Shown here: positions 48,356 through 56,900 of the stretch, in pieces
How positions within the stretch are numbered: position 1 is the stretch's first letter
Layout of the letters: every line of letters begins with the position of its first letter
Assembly: GCF_902141855.1 (NCBI RefSeq)
Contig: NZ_CABFVH010000016.1
Span: 1 to 64,000, forward strand
Origin: Methylobacterium dankookense
GTDB taxonomy: Bacteria; Pseudomonadota; Alphaproteobacteria; Rhizobiales; Beijerinckiaceae
Length of the DNA: 64,000 bases
Reading direction: 5' to 3'
The notes under the pieces: model-generated
The model's input: only the letters and a program-made list of their open reading frames with translations
Told to the model about the DNA's origin: nothing
The model's database searches: none
Made by a program: the position numbers and the translations under genes

Positions 48356-49903
48356 GTGCAGGCTCTCTCCCGCTTCCTGCCGGCCTCCGCGCGCCAGACC
48401 CTGTCGCGCGACCTGCCGGCCTCCGTCGTCGTCTTCCTCGTGGCGCTGCCCCTCTGCATGGGCATCGCCATCGCCTCCGGGGTGCCGCCGGAACGGGGCC
48501 TGATCACGGGCATCGTCGGCGGCATCGTGGTGGGCCTGCTCGCAGGCTCGCCGCTCCAGGTGAGCGGGCCGGCGGCCGGGCTCGCCGTCATCGTGTTCGA
48601 GTTCGTGCGCCAGCACGGGCTCGACATGCTGGGCCCGGTGCTCGTGCTCGCGGGCGCGTTCCAGCTCGCCTTCGGCGCCTTGCGCGTCGGCGGCTGGTTC
48701 CGGGCGATCTCGCCGGCGGTGGTGCACGGCATGCTCGCCGGCATCGGCGTGCTGATCGTGCTCGCGCAGATCCACGTCCTCACCGACGCGGTGCCGCAGG
48801 CGAGCGGGCTCGACAACCTCGTGGCGATCCCGGCCGCCTTCTTCAACTTCGTCACCGGGGAGGGCAACCGGATCGGCGCGGTCGCGGTCGGCCTCGTCAC
48901 CATCGCGGCGATGATCGGCTGGGAGCGCGTCCGCCCGGCCTCGCTGAAGGTGCTGCCCGGCGCCCTGATCGGCGTCGTGGCCGGCACCGCGCTCGCGGGC
49001 TTCGGCGCCCTCGACGTGAAGCGCGTCGAGGTGCCGGAGGCCATCCTGTCGAGCATCGGCCTGCCCGCGGCGGAGCTGTGGGGGCGGCTGGCCGAGCCGG
49101 CGCTGATCGTGATGGCGCTCACCATCGCGGTCATCGCCAGCGCGGAGAGCCTGCTCTCGGCGGCCGCCGTCGACCGCATGCATGACGGGCCGCGCACGCA
49201 GTACAACCGCGAGCTCGGCGCGCAGGGTGTGGGCAACGTGATCTGCGGGTTCCTCGGCGGCCTGCCGATGACCGGCGTGATCGTGCGCTCCTCGGCCAAC
49301 GTCCAGGCCGGGGCGGCGAGCCGGGCCTCCACGGTGCTGCACGGCACCTGGATCCTGGCCTTCCTGCTCGTGCTGCCCTGGCTGCTGACGCTGGTGCCGA
49401 CGGCCGCGCTCGCCGGCATCCTCGTGGTCACCGGCTGGCGCCTCGCCAGCCCGGCCCACGCCCTGCACCTGCACGAGCGCTACGGCCTCCTCACCGCCGG
49501 GATCTGGCTCGCCACCATGCTCACCGTGGTGCTGGTCGATCTGCTCTCCGGCGTGGTGCTGGGCCTCGTGCTCAGCCTGATCCAGGTGATCCCTGCGCTC
49601 CGCAAGGGTCCGCTGAAGATCGAGCACGCGGCGGCGCCGGAGCGGGCGGGCGTGCCGGAGCTGCGCCTCTCCGGCTCGGCGACCTTCCTCCAGCTGCCCC
49701 GCCTCACCGAGGCGCTGGAGAAGACGCCGGTCGGCGGCGAGGTGCGGCTCTCCACCCACCGCCTCGCCCATATCGATCACACCTGCCTGGAGATGATCGA
49801 GGACTGGGCGAGCCGCCGCGCCGCGGAGGGCACCCGCGTCGCCGTGGTCGGCGGCGAGGGCACCCCGCACCGCAAGCTCGCGGCCGCCGTCGCCGCGGCC
49901 TGA
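48356..49903 (+). CDS. SulP-family anion transporter, probably bicarbonate
   Basis: This transporter of about 515 residues is best started at GTG 48356, preceded by GTGAGGAGAG as ribosome site. The SulP core is clear (VVVFLVALPLCMGIAIASG, QVSGPAAGLAVIVFEFV, VIASAESLLSAAAVDRM, and GFLGGLPMTGVIVRSSANVQ) with about 11-12 spans, followed by a C-terminal STAS domain (about 420-510; THRLAHIDHTCLEMIEDW). Its position directly after a carbonic anhydrase gene points to bicarbonate uptake, as in the BicA group, rather than sulfate. A converging gene follows a family-A repeat. Confidence 0.9.
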   Translation: MQALSRFLPASARQTLSRDLPASVVVFLVALPLCMGIAIASGVPPERGLITGIVGGIVVGLLAGSPLQVSGPAAGLAVIVFEFVRQHGLDMLGPVLVLAGAFQLAFGALRVGGWFRAISPAVVHGMLAGIGVLIVLAQIHVLTDAVPQASGLDNLVAIPAAFFNFVTGEGNRIGAVAVGLVTIAAMIGWERVRPASLKVLPGALIGVVAGTALAGFGALDVKRVEVPEAILSSIGLPAAELWGRLAEPALIVMALTIAVIASAESLLSAAAVDRMHDGPRTQYNRELGAQGVGNVICGFLGGLPMTGVIVRSSANVQAGAASRASTVLHGTWILAFLLVLPWLLTLVPTAALAGILVVTGWRLASPAHALHLHERYGLLTAGIWLATMLTVVLVDLLSGVVLGLVLSLIQVIPALRKGPLKIEHAAAPERAGVPELRLSGSATFLQLPRLTEALEKTPVGGEVRLSTHRLAHIDHTCLEMIEDWASRRAAEGTRVAVVGGEGTPHRKLAAAVAAA

Positions 49904-49944
49904 GCCCAAGCCCTCCCCCGTCCGCAGGGGAGGGCCCCTTTCAT

Positions 49945-50016
49945 TCCGGGTTTCCAAAGGCCTCAGGCCTTTGGCGGGTCCAGGGCGGAGCCCTGGAAGA
50001 CGCCGGGATCCCGCGA
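49945..50016. repeat. Intergenic palindromic repeat, family A, between convergent genes
   Basis: CCAAAGGCCT-C-AGGCCTTTGG (49954-49974), then GGGTCCAGGGCGGAGCCCTGG. The first palindrome is identical to that at 9090-9110. It separates the SulP gene (+) from the hypothetical at 50017 (-). Confidence 0.75.
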
Positions 50017-50280
50017 TTACCGGCCGGCTTCGCGGCGCATCGCCTCGACGAGCTGCTCGGTGAAGGCCTCGGCCGCCTCGCCGAGGTCGATGCGGGTCTC
50101 GTCGGCGGTGGCGAGGCCGCGGCTCTCCAGCTCCGCCACGCCCTCCGCATCGGCCTCGTGGCCGGCGCCGTCCTTGCGCACCACCGAGGCGACGCGCCCG
50201 CCGCTGAGCAGGCGGTGATAGGCCGCGAAGGCGAAGATCGAGAGCGCCTTGTCGGATAGTCCCTGCGTGTCGCCGGCCAT
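50017..50280 (-). CDS. Small soluble hypothetical protein
   Basis: This 87-residue protein starts at ATG 50280. The first half contains LSIFAFAAYHRLLSGGRVAS and an acidic centre; the C-terminal half (IDLGEAAEAFTEQLVEAMRR) is a long amphipathic helix. It has no signal or membrane span, though the FAFAAYHR helix is rather hydrophobic. I recognise no family. It is 127 bp downstream of the small lipoprotein gene on the same strand. Proteins with this length and helix pattern are common in this kind of genome without known role. Confidence 0.65.
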   Translation of the reverse strand: MAGDTQGLSDKALSIFAFAAYHRLLSGGRVASVVRKDGAGHEADAEGVAELESRGLATADETRIDLGEAAEAFTEQLVEAMRREAGR

Positions 50281-50407
50281 GCCTGCCCTCCTCGTCGGTC
50301 AGCTCGACCAACCGCTCCTGGAGGGGCCGGGGTCCCGCGAACGGGCCGGAGCGGCGAACCGCCGCGGAGCGGTCGCCGCGCGCCCCCGAGGCGCGCGGCG
50401 CCGGAGA

Positions 50408-50542
50408 TCAGCCCTTCTTGAGCACCGGCGTGGGCGCCGGGGCCGGCGGCGGCTTGGTGGCGCAGGCGGCGGTGCCGAGCACGATGACGGCCGTCAGCGC
50501 GGCGAGGGCGAGCGACTTCGAGGCGGAGCGATGAAAGGTCAC
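50408..50542 (-). CDS. Very small lipoprotein (44 residues)
   Basis: A 44-codon frame starts at GTG 50542, preceded by GGGAGA 6 nt upstream. It encodes a signal with a clear lipobox (ALTAVIVLGTAAC, lipid-modified Cys at about residue 27) and a Pro-rich mature tail of about 17 residues (ATKPPPAPAPTPVLKKG). It is too short for most gene callers. The design resembles entericidin-like or small outer-membrane lipoproteins, but no family matches exactly. An AT-rich region upstream (50560-50660) is shared with the divergent sensor kinase. Confidence 0.6.
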   Translation of the reverse strand: MTFHRSASKSLALAALTAVIVLGTAACATKPPPAPAPTPVLKKG

Positions 50543-50740
50543 GGATTGTCTCCCAAGAGCGACGAAATCCGTCTATCCGCGCCGGGATCCCAGGAAAGTG
50601 CAGATCTGCAACACATGAATCCAAAATGAATTTGGTCGTAAACGATGAAGTTATTCCAGATCCATGGTAGCCGCCGGAGGGCTGCCCAGCGGGCCCGCGC
50701 ATCGCGTCCGGCCCCGGTTCCTGCTAGAGATCCGGTCGCC

Positions 50741-51925
50741 ATGGACCCCTGTTCCGCAGACCTGTCCGTCCGCCTGCGCCAGCAGGCCATCCTGTCCGAG
50801 TTCGGCGTCGAGGCCCTGCGCGGCGACGACGTCGACGGCCTGCTGCAGCGGGCGGCCGAGCTCTGCGCCGAGGGGATGGGCGCGCAGTTCTGCAAGGCGC
50901 TCGAGTATCGCCGCGGCGAGGACATGCTCCTGGTGCGCGCCGGCGTCGGCTGGGCGCCGGACGTGGTCGGCAAGGCCCGGGTCGGGGCCGACCTCGCCTC
51001 GCCCGCTGGCTTCGCCATGAAGACCGGCCGGCCGGTGATCTCGAACCACCTCGCCGCGGAGACGCGCTTCCGCACGCCCCGGCTCATGGCGGAGCACGGC
51101 ATCCGCCGGGCGATCAACGTGCTGATCGAGAACCGGGACGGCGCCTTCGGCGTGCTGGAGGTGGACGACGCCCGCGAGGGCATGTTCGGCGAGGCCGACA
51201 TCGCCTTCATGCAGGGCTTCGCGAACCTCCTCGGCAGCGCCATCGAGCGCCAGCGCACGGAGGAATTGCTGCGCGCGGCGCTCGCCCGGCAGGACCTGCT
51301 CGCCCGCGAGATGAGCCACCGCGTCAAGAACAGCCTCGCCATCGTCGCGAGCCTGCTGGCGCTCCAGGCCCGCAGCGCCGAGACCGGTCCGGACGGGGAG
51401 GCGGTGCGGGCCGCGCTCATCGACGCGCGCTCCCGCGTCGAGGCCATCGCGGGCGTGCACGACCAGCTCTGGCGGCAGGGGGACCGGGACCGCGACGAGA
51501 CGCCCGGCGAGATCGACCTCGCCCCCTTCCTCCTGACCCTGACCGCCAACCTGCAGAGCGGCGCGCCGCGCCACCGCCTCGTCTGCACGGTGGCGCCCCA
51601 GCGCATCGCCGCCGACCAGGCGATCCCGATCGGCCTCCTCGTCAACGAGCTCGTCACCAACGCGGTCAAGTACGCCTATCCGGAGGCGGCCTTCCCCGCG
51701 GGCGGCGAGATCCGCGTGCGCGCGGCCCGCATGGCGGAGGGCCTCGCCCTCGACGTCGCCGACGACGGCGTCGGCCTGCCGGAGGATTTCGACATCGCCC
51801 GGGCCTCGCGCAGCCTCGGCATGCGCGTGGTCCTGAACCTCAGCCGCCAGCTCGGCGCGACGCTGACCACGCCCCGGGACGGGCAGGGCGCGCATTTCCA
51901 CCTCGCGGTGCCGCTGGCGGGGTAG
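50741..51925 (+). CDS. GAF-domain sensor histidine kinase (HisKA_2/HWE group)
   Basis: This 394-residue soluble kinase starts at ATG 50741. A GAF sensor domain covers about residues 15-170 (LCAEGMGAQFCKALEYRRGE and INVLIENRDGAFGVLEVDD). The phospho-acceptor H193 lies in EMSHRVKNSLAIVASLLALQ, typical of HisKA_2, followed by an ATPase domain (VNELVTNAVKYAYP, DDGVGLPEDF, SLGMRVVLNLSRQLGA). Such kinases often act in general stress signalling through PhyR-type regulators in alphaproteobacteria, but no response regulator lies nearby. Ligand or light input cannot be judged; the cysteine at residue 51 (QFCKALEY) is of interest if a bilin were bound. Confidence 0.9.
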   Translation: MDPCSADLSVRLRQQAILSEFGVEALRGDDVDGLLQRAAELCAEGMGAQFCKALEYRRGEDMLLVRAGVGWAPDVVGKARVGADLASPAGFAMKTGRPVISNHLAAETRFRTPRLMAEHGIRRAINVLIENRDGAFGVLEVDDAREGMFGEADIAFMQGFANLLGSAIERQRTEELLRAALARQDLLAREMSHRVKNSLAIVASLLALQARSAETGPDGEAVRAALIDARSRVEAIAGVHDQLWRQGDRDRDETPGEIDLAPFLLTLTANLQSGAPRHRLVCTVAPQRIAADQAIPIGLLVNELVTNAVKYAYPEAAFPAGGEIRVRAARMAEGLALDVADDGVGLPEDFDIARASRSLGMRVVLNLSRQLGATLTTPRDGQGAHFHLAVPLAG

Positions 51926-52042
51926 GGGACGCGGCTCGAATACGGGTAGATCCGGACATCAAAACCGGGCAAAAGTGGCAATGGCCGTATCCGATCCTCC
52001 GACGTAGGGAAGGGCGAAGCGGCCGGGTCGCGAGCGGGAGGG

Positions 52043-53134
52043 GTGTCTGTGGTTCAGCGGCGGCGACGCCCGGTCCTGCTTGCGGGCCTCGTCCTCCTGG
52101 CCGGGGCGCTGGTCGCCCTCACCGCCACGGAGCAGGGCGCCGCCCTGCGCGCCCGCACCGAGCCGTTCTTCGCGGACCTGCGCCGCGCGCCCGCCGCCGA
52201 GGCGCCGCTGCCGGCCCCGCGCACGGCAGTGGAGGACGGCCGCACGATCGTGCGCCTCAGCCCCGAGGAGCGCGCCCAGGTCGGCCTCGTCACGGAGGTG
52301 CGCCGGGCGCTGCCCCACCGCCAGGAGCTGCAGGCCTACGGCCTCGTCCTCGACCTCGCCCGGGTCACCGAGCTGACCAACGCCTATCTGAGCGCCAAGG
52401 CGCAGCTCCAGCAGGCCCGGGCCCGGGCCGAGGTCTCGGGCAACGCCTCGCGGCGGGCGAAGAATCTCGGCCCATACGCCACCCCCGTGCAGGTCGAGAC
52501 GGCGGAGGGCACCTACCAGACCGACCAGGCCGCCCTGATGGCCGCGGAATCGCAATTGCGGACGCTCGCCGCCACCGCCCAGCAGGAATGGGGGCCGGTG
52601 ATCGGCAAGGCCATCGTCGAGCGCGCGCCCGCCGTCACCCGCCTGATCGAGCGCACCGACTTCCTGATGCAGGTGACCCTGCCGCCGGGCGAGTCCGTGG
52701 GCGCCGCCCCGGGTGCAGCCTTCGCCGAGGTGCCGCCGCAGAGCGACCGGGTGGCGCTGCGCTTCGTGAGCCCGGCCACGCGCACCGATCCGCGCATCCA
52801 GGGCCAGAGCTTCTACTACCTCGTCTCCGGCGAGAGCGGGCTCCTGCCCGGCATGAGCACGCTCGCCTTCCTGCCCTCCGAGCGCACGGTGACCGGGGTG
52901 CTCGTGCCCGAGGACGCGGTGGTGCACGGGCAGGGCGGCACCTGGGTCTACCGGGCGGTGGGGGAGGGCGCCTATGTCCGCCACCCGATCCGCTCCGACC
53001 CGCCCATGTCGGACGACGCCTACGTGGCCGAGGGGCTCGCCGACGGCACCGAGATCGTGCTGAAGGGCGGGCAGGCGCTGCTCTCGGAGGAGCTGAAGAG
53101 CCAGATCCGGGTGGCGGGCGACGACGATGACTGA
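52043..53134 (+). CDS. RND efflux periplasmic adaptor protein
   Basis: This 363-residue membrane-fusion protein starts at GTG 52043, or more likely the GTG at 52049, which has the better spacing from GGGAGGGG. One N-terminal membrane anchor (PVLLAGLVLLAGALVALTA) is followed by a barrel-sandwich region, a coiled coil (ALARVTELTNAYLSAKAQLQ to AAESQLRTLAATAQ) and a C-terminal membrane-proximal domain. It overlaps the RND pump gene by 8 bp. No Met- or His-rich metal segment is visible, so the cargo is unsure. Confidence 0.85.
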   Translation: MSVVQRRRRPVLLAGLVLLAGALVALTATEQGAALRARTEPFFADLRRAPAAEAPLPAPRTAVEDGRTIVRLSPEERAQVGLVTEVRRALPHRQELQAYGLVLDLARVTELTNAYLSAKAQLQQARARAEVSGNASRRAKNLGPYATPVQVETAEGTYQTDQAALMAAESQLRTLAATAQQEWGPVIGKAIVERAPAVTRLIERTDFLMQVTLPPGESVGAAPGAAFAEVPPQSDRVALRFVSPATRTDPRIQGQSFYYLVSGESGLLPGMSTLAFLPSERTVTGVLVPEDAVVHGQGGTWVYRAVGEGAYVRHPIRSDPPMSDDAYVAEGLADGTEIVLKGGQALLSEELKSQIRVAGDDDD

Positions 53135-56100
53135 CAGCGGGACTGGCGGCGGGCACGACGGCCGGCCCTCGGGCCTCCAGGCCGCCCTCGTCGGGTTCTC
53201 GGTGCGCCTGCCGCGGGTGGTGCTGACGCTCGCCTGCGCGCTGCTCGTCTTCGGCCTGTTCGCGCTGGGCCGGGCCAAGTACGACGTCTTCCCCGAATTC
53301 GCGCCGCCCACGGTGGTGATCCAGACCGAGGCGCCGGGCCTCGACCCGGAACAGGTCGAGGTGCTGGTCACCCAGGCGATCGAGGTCGCGGTGAACGGCC
53401 TGCCGGGGCTGGAGACCCTGCGCTCCTCCTCGATCCAGGGCCTCTCGGTGATCACCGCCGTGTTCCGCGCCGGCAGCGACATCGACCGGGTGCGCCAGCG
53501 CGTCGGCGAGCGCCTCGTCGCGCTCACCGGCCGCCTGCCGCAGGGGGTGATGCCGCCCTCCATGACGGCGCTGACCTCCTCGACCAGCACCGTGCTCCTC
53601 GTCGGCCTGACCTCGCAGACCCGCGACGACCTCGACCTGCGCACCGTCGCCGACTGGACCGTGCGCCAGCGGCTGCTGGCGGTGCCGGGCATCGCCCAGG
53701 TCTCGGTCTATGGCGGCGGCGTGCGCTCGCTCCAGGTGCAGGTGCGCCCGAACGACCTCGTACGCTTCCGCGTCGGCCTCAACGACGTGCTCGCCGCCGC
53801 CCGCAAGGCCACCGGCGTGCGCGGGGCCGGCTTCGTCGACACGGCGAACCAGCGCGTGGTGCTGCGCACCGAGGGCCAGGCCCTCGACCCGGAGGTGCTC
53901 GGCCGCACCGTCCTCGTCAACGAGGGCGGGGCGAGCGTGGTGCTGGCGGACGTCGCCACCGTGCGCGCCGCCCCCGAGCCGCCGATCAGCGCGGCGCTGA
54001 TCGACGGCAAGCCCGGCGTGCTCCTGATGGTCGGCGCGCAGATCGGCGCCAACACGCTGGAGGTCACCGACCGCGTCGAGGCGGCGCTCGCCGACCTCAA
54101 GCCGGCGCTCACCCGCGAAGGGATCGCGGTGCGGCCCGACCTGTTCCGGCCCGCGAACTTCATCGCGGTCGCCAACGGCAACGTGCTCCAGGCATTGGGC
54201 ATCGGCGGGGCGCTCGTCGTCATCGTGCTCTTCGTCTTCCTCGCCGACTGGCGCACCAGCCTGATCAGCGCGGCGGCGATCCCGCTCTCCCTCGTCGCCG
54301 CGGTGCTCGCCCTGATGGCGGCGGGCGAGAGCCTCAACACCATGACGCTGGGCGGCCTCGCCATCGCCATCGGCGAGGTGGTGGACGATGCGGTGATCGG
54401 CGTCGAGAACGTGGTCCGGCGCCTGCGCGAGCGGCGGGCCGCGGGCGATCCCACATCGTCCGCCCGCATCGTCCTCGACGCGATCCTGGAGGTGCGCACG
54501 GCGGTGGCCTACGCGACCTTCGCGGTGCTCCTCGTCTTCCTGCCGGTGCTCGCCCTGTCGGGGGTCGCGGGCCGGCTGTTCGGGCCGCTGGCGCTCGCCT
54601 ACATCTTCGCGGTCGTCGCCTCGCTCGCCGTCGCGCTCACCGTGACGCCGGCGCTGAGCCTCCTGCTCCTCGGCGGGCGGGCGGGCGGACAGGCCGCCGG
54701 AGCGCACGAGCCCCCGGTGATGGCCTGGTCGCGGGCGCGCTATGCGGGCCTCCTCACCCGCATCGGGCGCCATCCCCGCTGGATGATGGCGCTCGCCGTC
54801 CTCACCACCCTCGGCGGCGCCGCGCTGCTGCCGCTGCTCGGCGGCACCTTCCTGCCCGACCTGAAGGAGGGCCACCTGATCCTGCACATGGCCGGCGCGC
54901 CCGGCACTTCCCTGCAGGAATCGCAGCGGATGGGCGTGCGGATCACGGACGCGCTGCGCGCCATCCCCGGCATCCGGGCGGTCGCCTCGCAGATCGGCCG
55001 GGCCGAGGCCGGGCAGGACACGGCGGGCACCCATTACAGCGAGATCCATATCGACCTCGACCAGGGCCTCGACGGGGCCGCCCAGAAGGCGGTGGAGGCG
55101 CGGATCCGGGCGCTCGCCGCCGGCTTCCCGGGCGCCCATTTCTCGCTCAAGACCTTCCTGACCGAGCGCATCGAGGAGACGGTCTCGGGCTTCACCGCGC
55201 CGGTCGTGGTCAACCTGATCGGCAACGACCTCGACCGCATCGATTCCGCCGCGAAGGCGGTGGCGCGGGAGCTCGCCGAGGTGCGCGGCGCCCGCGACGT
55301 GCAGCAGGTCTCGCCCGCCGGCATGCCGCAGGTGAACGCCTCCTTGCGGCCCGCGGACCTGCGCCACTGGGGCCTCGACGCGATCGAGGTGCTGGAATCG
55401 GTGCGCACCGCCTATCAGGGCGACGTGGTCGGCCAGTCCTATGTCGGCAACGCCGTGTTCAACGTCATCGTCATCCTCGACGAGCGGGCGCGGGGGCGGA
55501 TCGCGGGCCTCGGCGAGTTGCCGCTGCGCACGCCCGGCGGGCGCTACATCCGCCTGTCCCAGGTCGCCGACATCTACGAGACCACCGGGCGCTACCAGGT
55601 GCAGCACCAGGGCGCGCAGCGCGTCCAGGCGGTGACCGCCAACGTGGTGGGCCGGGACATCGGCAGCTTCGTGGCCGCGGCCAAGCGCAAGATCGCCAAG
55701 GAGGTGCGCCTGCCCGAGGGCGTCTACGTCTCCTTCGCCGGCTCGGCCGAGGCGCAAGCCCAGGCGCGGCGCGACCTCCTCCTGCATTCGGGCCTCGCCG
55801 GGCTCGGCATCGTGCTGCTGCTCGCCGTGGTGACGGGCTCGGGCGCCAACCTCGCCCTGGTCCTGGTGAATCTGCCCTTCGCCTTCGTCGGCGGCGTCGT
55901 GGCGGTGGCCGCGACCGGCGGCCTGCTCTCGCTCGGCTCCATCGTCGGCTTCGTGACGCTGTTCGGCATCAGCTTGCGCAACACCATCATGATGATCGCC
56001 CATTACGAGCATCTCGTCGTGGCGGAGGGCCAGCCCTGGGACGCGGCCACCGCCATCCGGGGCGCCGCCGACCGGCTGGTGCCGATCCTGATGACCTCGC

Positions 56101-56315
56101 TGGTGACCGGGCTCGGGCTGATGCCGCTGGCGCTCGGCGCCGGCGAGCCCGGCCGCGAGATCGAGGGGCCGATGGCGATCGTGATCCTCGGCGGCCTCGT
56201 CACCTCGACGGTGCTGAACCTGCTCGTCCTGCCGGGCCTGGCGCTCCGCTTCGCCCGCTTCGGCGGGGAGGAGGCGAAGGTCGGAGCGGAAGCGCGGCCG
56301 CTCCCGCAGGCGTGA
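53127..56315 (+). CDS. RND efflux pump, heavy-metal-efflux (HME/CzcA-like) family
   Basis: This 1062-residue inner-membrane pump has the RND plan of 12 spans and two large periplasmic loops. Signatures include YDVFPEFAPPTVVIQTEAPG, MTALTSSTSTVLLVGLTS and the TM4 proton-relay segment GLAIAIGEVVDDAVIGVENV near residue 415, with paired aspartates and a glutamate as in the HME group. Late motifs such as GFVTLFGISLRNTIMMIAHY are intact. It exports metal ions or small molecules with its adaptor; no outer-membrane partner gene is adjacent. A small exported protein gene follows 59 bp later. Confidence 0.9.
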   Translation: MTDSGTGGGHDGRPSGLQAALVGFSVRLPRVVLTLACALLVFGLFALGRAKYDVFPEFAPPTVVIQTEAPGLDPEQVEVLVTQAIEVAVNGLPGLETLRSSSIQGLSVITAVFRAGSDIDRVRQRVGERLVALTGRLPQGVMPPSMTALTSSTSTVLLVGLTSQTRDDLDLRTVADWTVRQRLLAVPGIAQVSVYGGGVRSLQVQVRPNDLVRFRVGLNDVLAAARKATGVRGAGFVDTANQRVVLRTEGQALDPEVLGRTVLVNEGGASVVLADVATVRAAPEPPISAALIDGKPGVLLMVGAQIGANTLEVTDRVEAALADLKPALTREGIAVRPDLFRPANFIAVANGNVLQALGIGGALVVIVLFVFLADWRTSLISAAAIPLSLVAAVLALMAAGESLNTMTLGGLAIAIGEVVDDAVIGVENVVRRLRERRAAGDPTSSARIVLDAILEVRTAVAYATFAVLLVFLPVLALSGVAGRLFGPLALAYIFAVVASLAVALTVTPALSLLLLGGRAGGQAAGAHEPPVMAWSRARYAGLLTRIGRHPRWMMALAVLTTLGGAALLPLLGGTFLPDLKEGHLILHMAGAPGTSLQESQRMGVRITDALRAIPGIRAVASQIGRAEAGQDTAGTHYSEIHIDLDQGLDGAAQKAVEARIRALAAGFPGAHFSLKTFLTERIEETVSGFTAPVVVNLIGNDLDRIDSAAKAVARELAEVRGARDVQQVSPAGMPQVNASLRPADLRHWGLDAIEVLESVRTAYQGDVVGQSYVGNAVFNVIVILDERARGRIAGLGELPLRTPGGRYIRLSQVADIYETTGRYQVQHQGAQRVQAVTANVVGRDIGSFVAAAKRKIAKEVRLPEGVYVSFAGSAEAQAQARRDLLLHSGLAGLGIVLLLAVVTGSGANLALVLVNLPFAFVGGVVAVAATGGLLSLGSIVGFVTLFGISLRNTIMMIAHYEHLVVAEGQPWDAATAIRGAADRLVPILMTSLVTGLGLMPLALGAGEPGREIEGPMAIVILGGLVTSTVLNLLVLPGLALRFARFGGEEAKVGAEARPLPQA

Positions 56316-56374
56316 GGCTCCGCCCGGGCCGGAACCTGCTATGGAGGATCCCGATTCCGGAGGATTCGATTCTC

Positions 56375-56890
56375 ATGCGTCCGGCCCTGCGCCTCGCCCT
56401 CGCGGCCCTGCTCGTCACCGCCTGCCCCGCCCTGTCGGCCCCGGCGCCGGCCGGGCCGCCGCCGAGCCTGCCGGCACCGCCGCTCGCGCCGCCAGCTCCG
56501 AATTCTCCCGCCAATCCCCCCGCGAGCCCGCCCGCATCCGACCCGCAGGCGATCCCGACCTTCCCCATGCACCGCGTGGTGCCGCGGGGCGAGGTGCGCG
56601 CCATCGGCTTCTTCACCTCGCTCTACCCGGATTGCTCCGCGATCGGCCCGGTGGTGATCCGCACGCTGAGCCCGCCCCAGCACGGGCGCGTCAGCTTCAC
56701 GGCGGTCGATTCCTTCCCGCGCTACGGGCCGAGCGCGCCGCTCGCCGCCTGCAACGCCCGCAAGGTGCCGGGCACGCGGATGACCTACGAGCCGGAGGAG
56801 GGCTTCGAGGGCCTCGACGGCTTCCGCCTGCTGGTGATCAACGCCGACGGCACCGCCGCCGAGTACGACGCCAAGGTCTCGGTGCGATAG
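56375..56890 (+). CDS. Exported hypothetical protein with proline-rich linker
   Basis: This 171-residue protein starts at ATG 56375 (GGAGGA about 10 nt upstream). A signal peptide (ALRLALAALLVTACPALSAP) is followed by a Pro/Ala-rich linker (about 22-60) and a compact C-terminal domain with two cysteines (YPDCSAIGPVVIRTLSPPQH, PLAACNARKVPGTRMTYEPE) ending with GFRLLVINADGTAAEYDAKV, which reads like a small Ig-like or cadherin-type beta sandwich. It lies directly after the RND pump and may be co-transcribed. No function known. Confidence 0.75.
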   Translation: MRPALRLALAALLVTACPALSAPAPAGPPPSLPAPPLAPPAPNSPANPPASPPASDPQAIPTFPMHRVVPRGEVRAIGFFTSLYPDCSAIGPVVIRTLSPPQHGRVSFTAVDSFPRYGPSAPLAACNARKVPGTRMTYEPEEGFEGLDGFRLLVINADGTAAEYDAKVSVR

Positions 56891-56900
56891 GGCGCGTCGA

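Noticed and set aside
52635..56012. A 1125-codon open frame antisense to the RND pump
   Set aside because: The plus strand encodes a clear RND protein; the antisense product has no domain and is made of Asp/Gly/His/Arg runs from codon complementarity.
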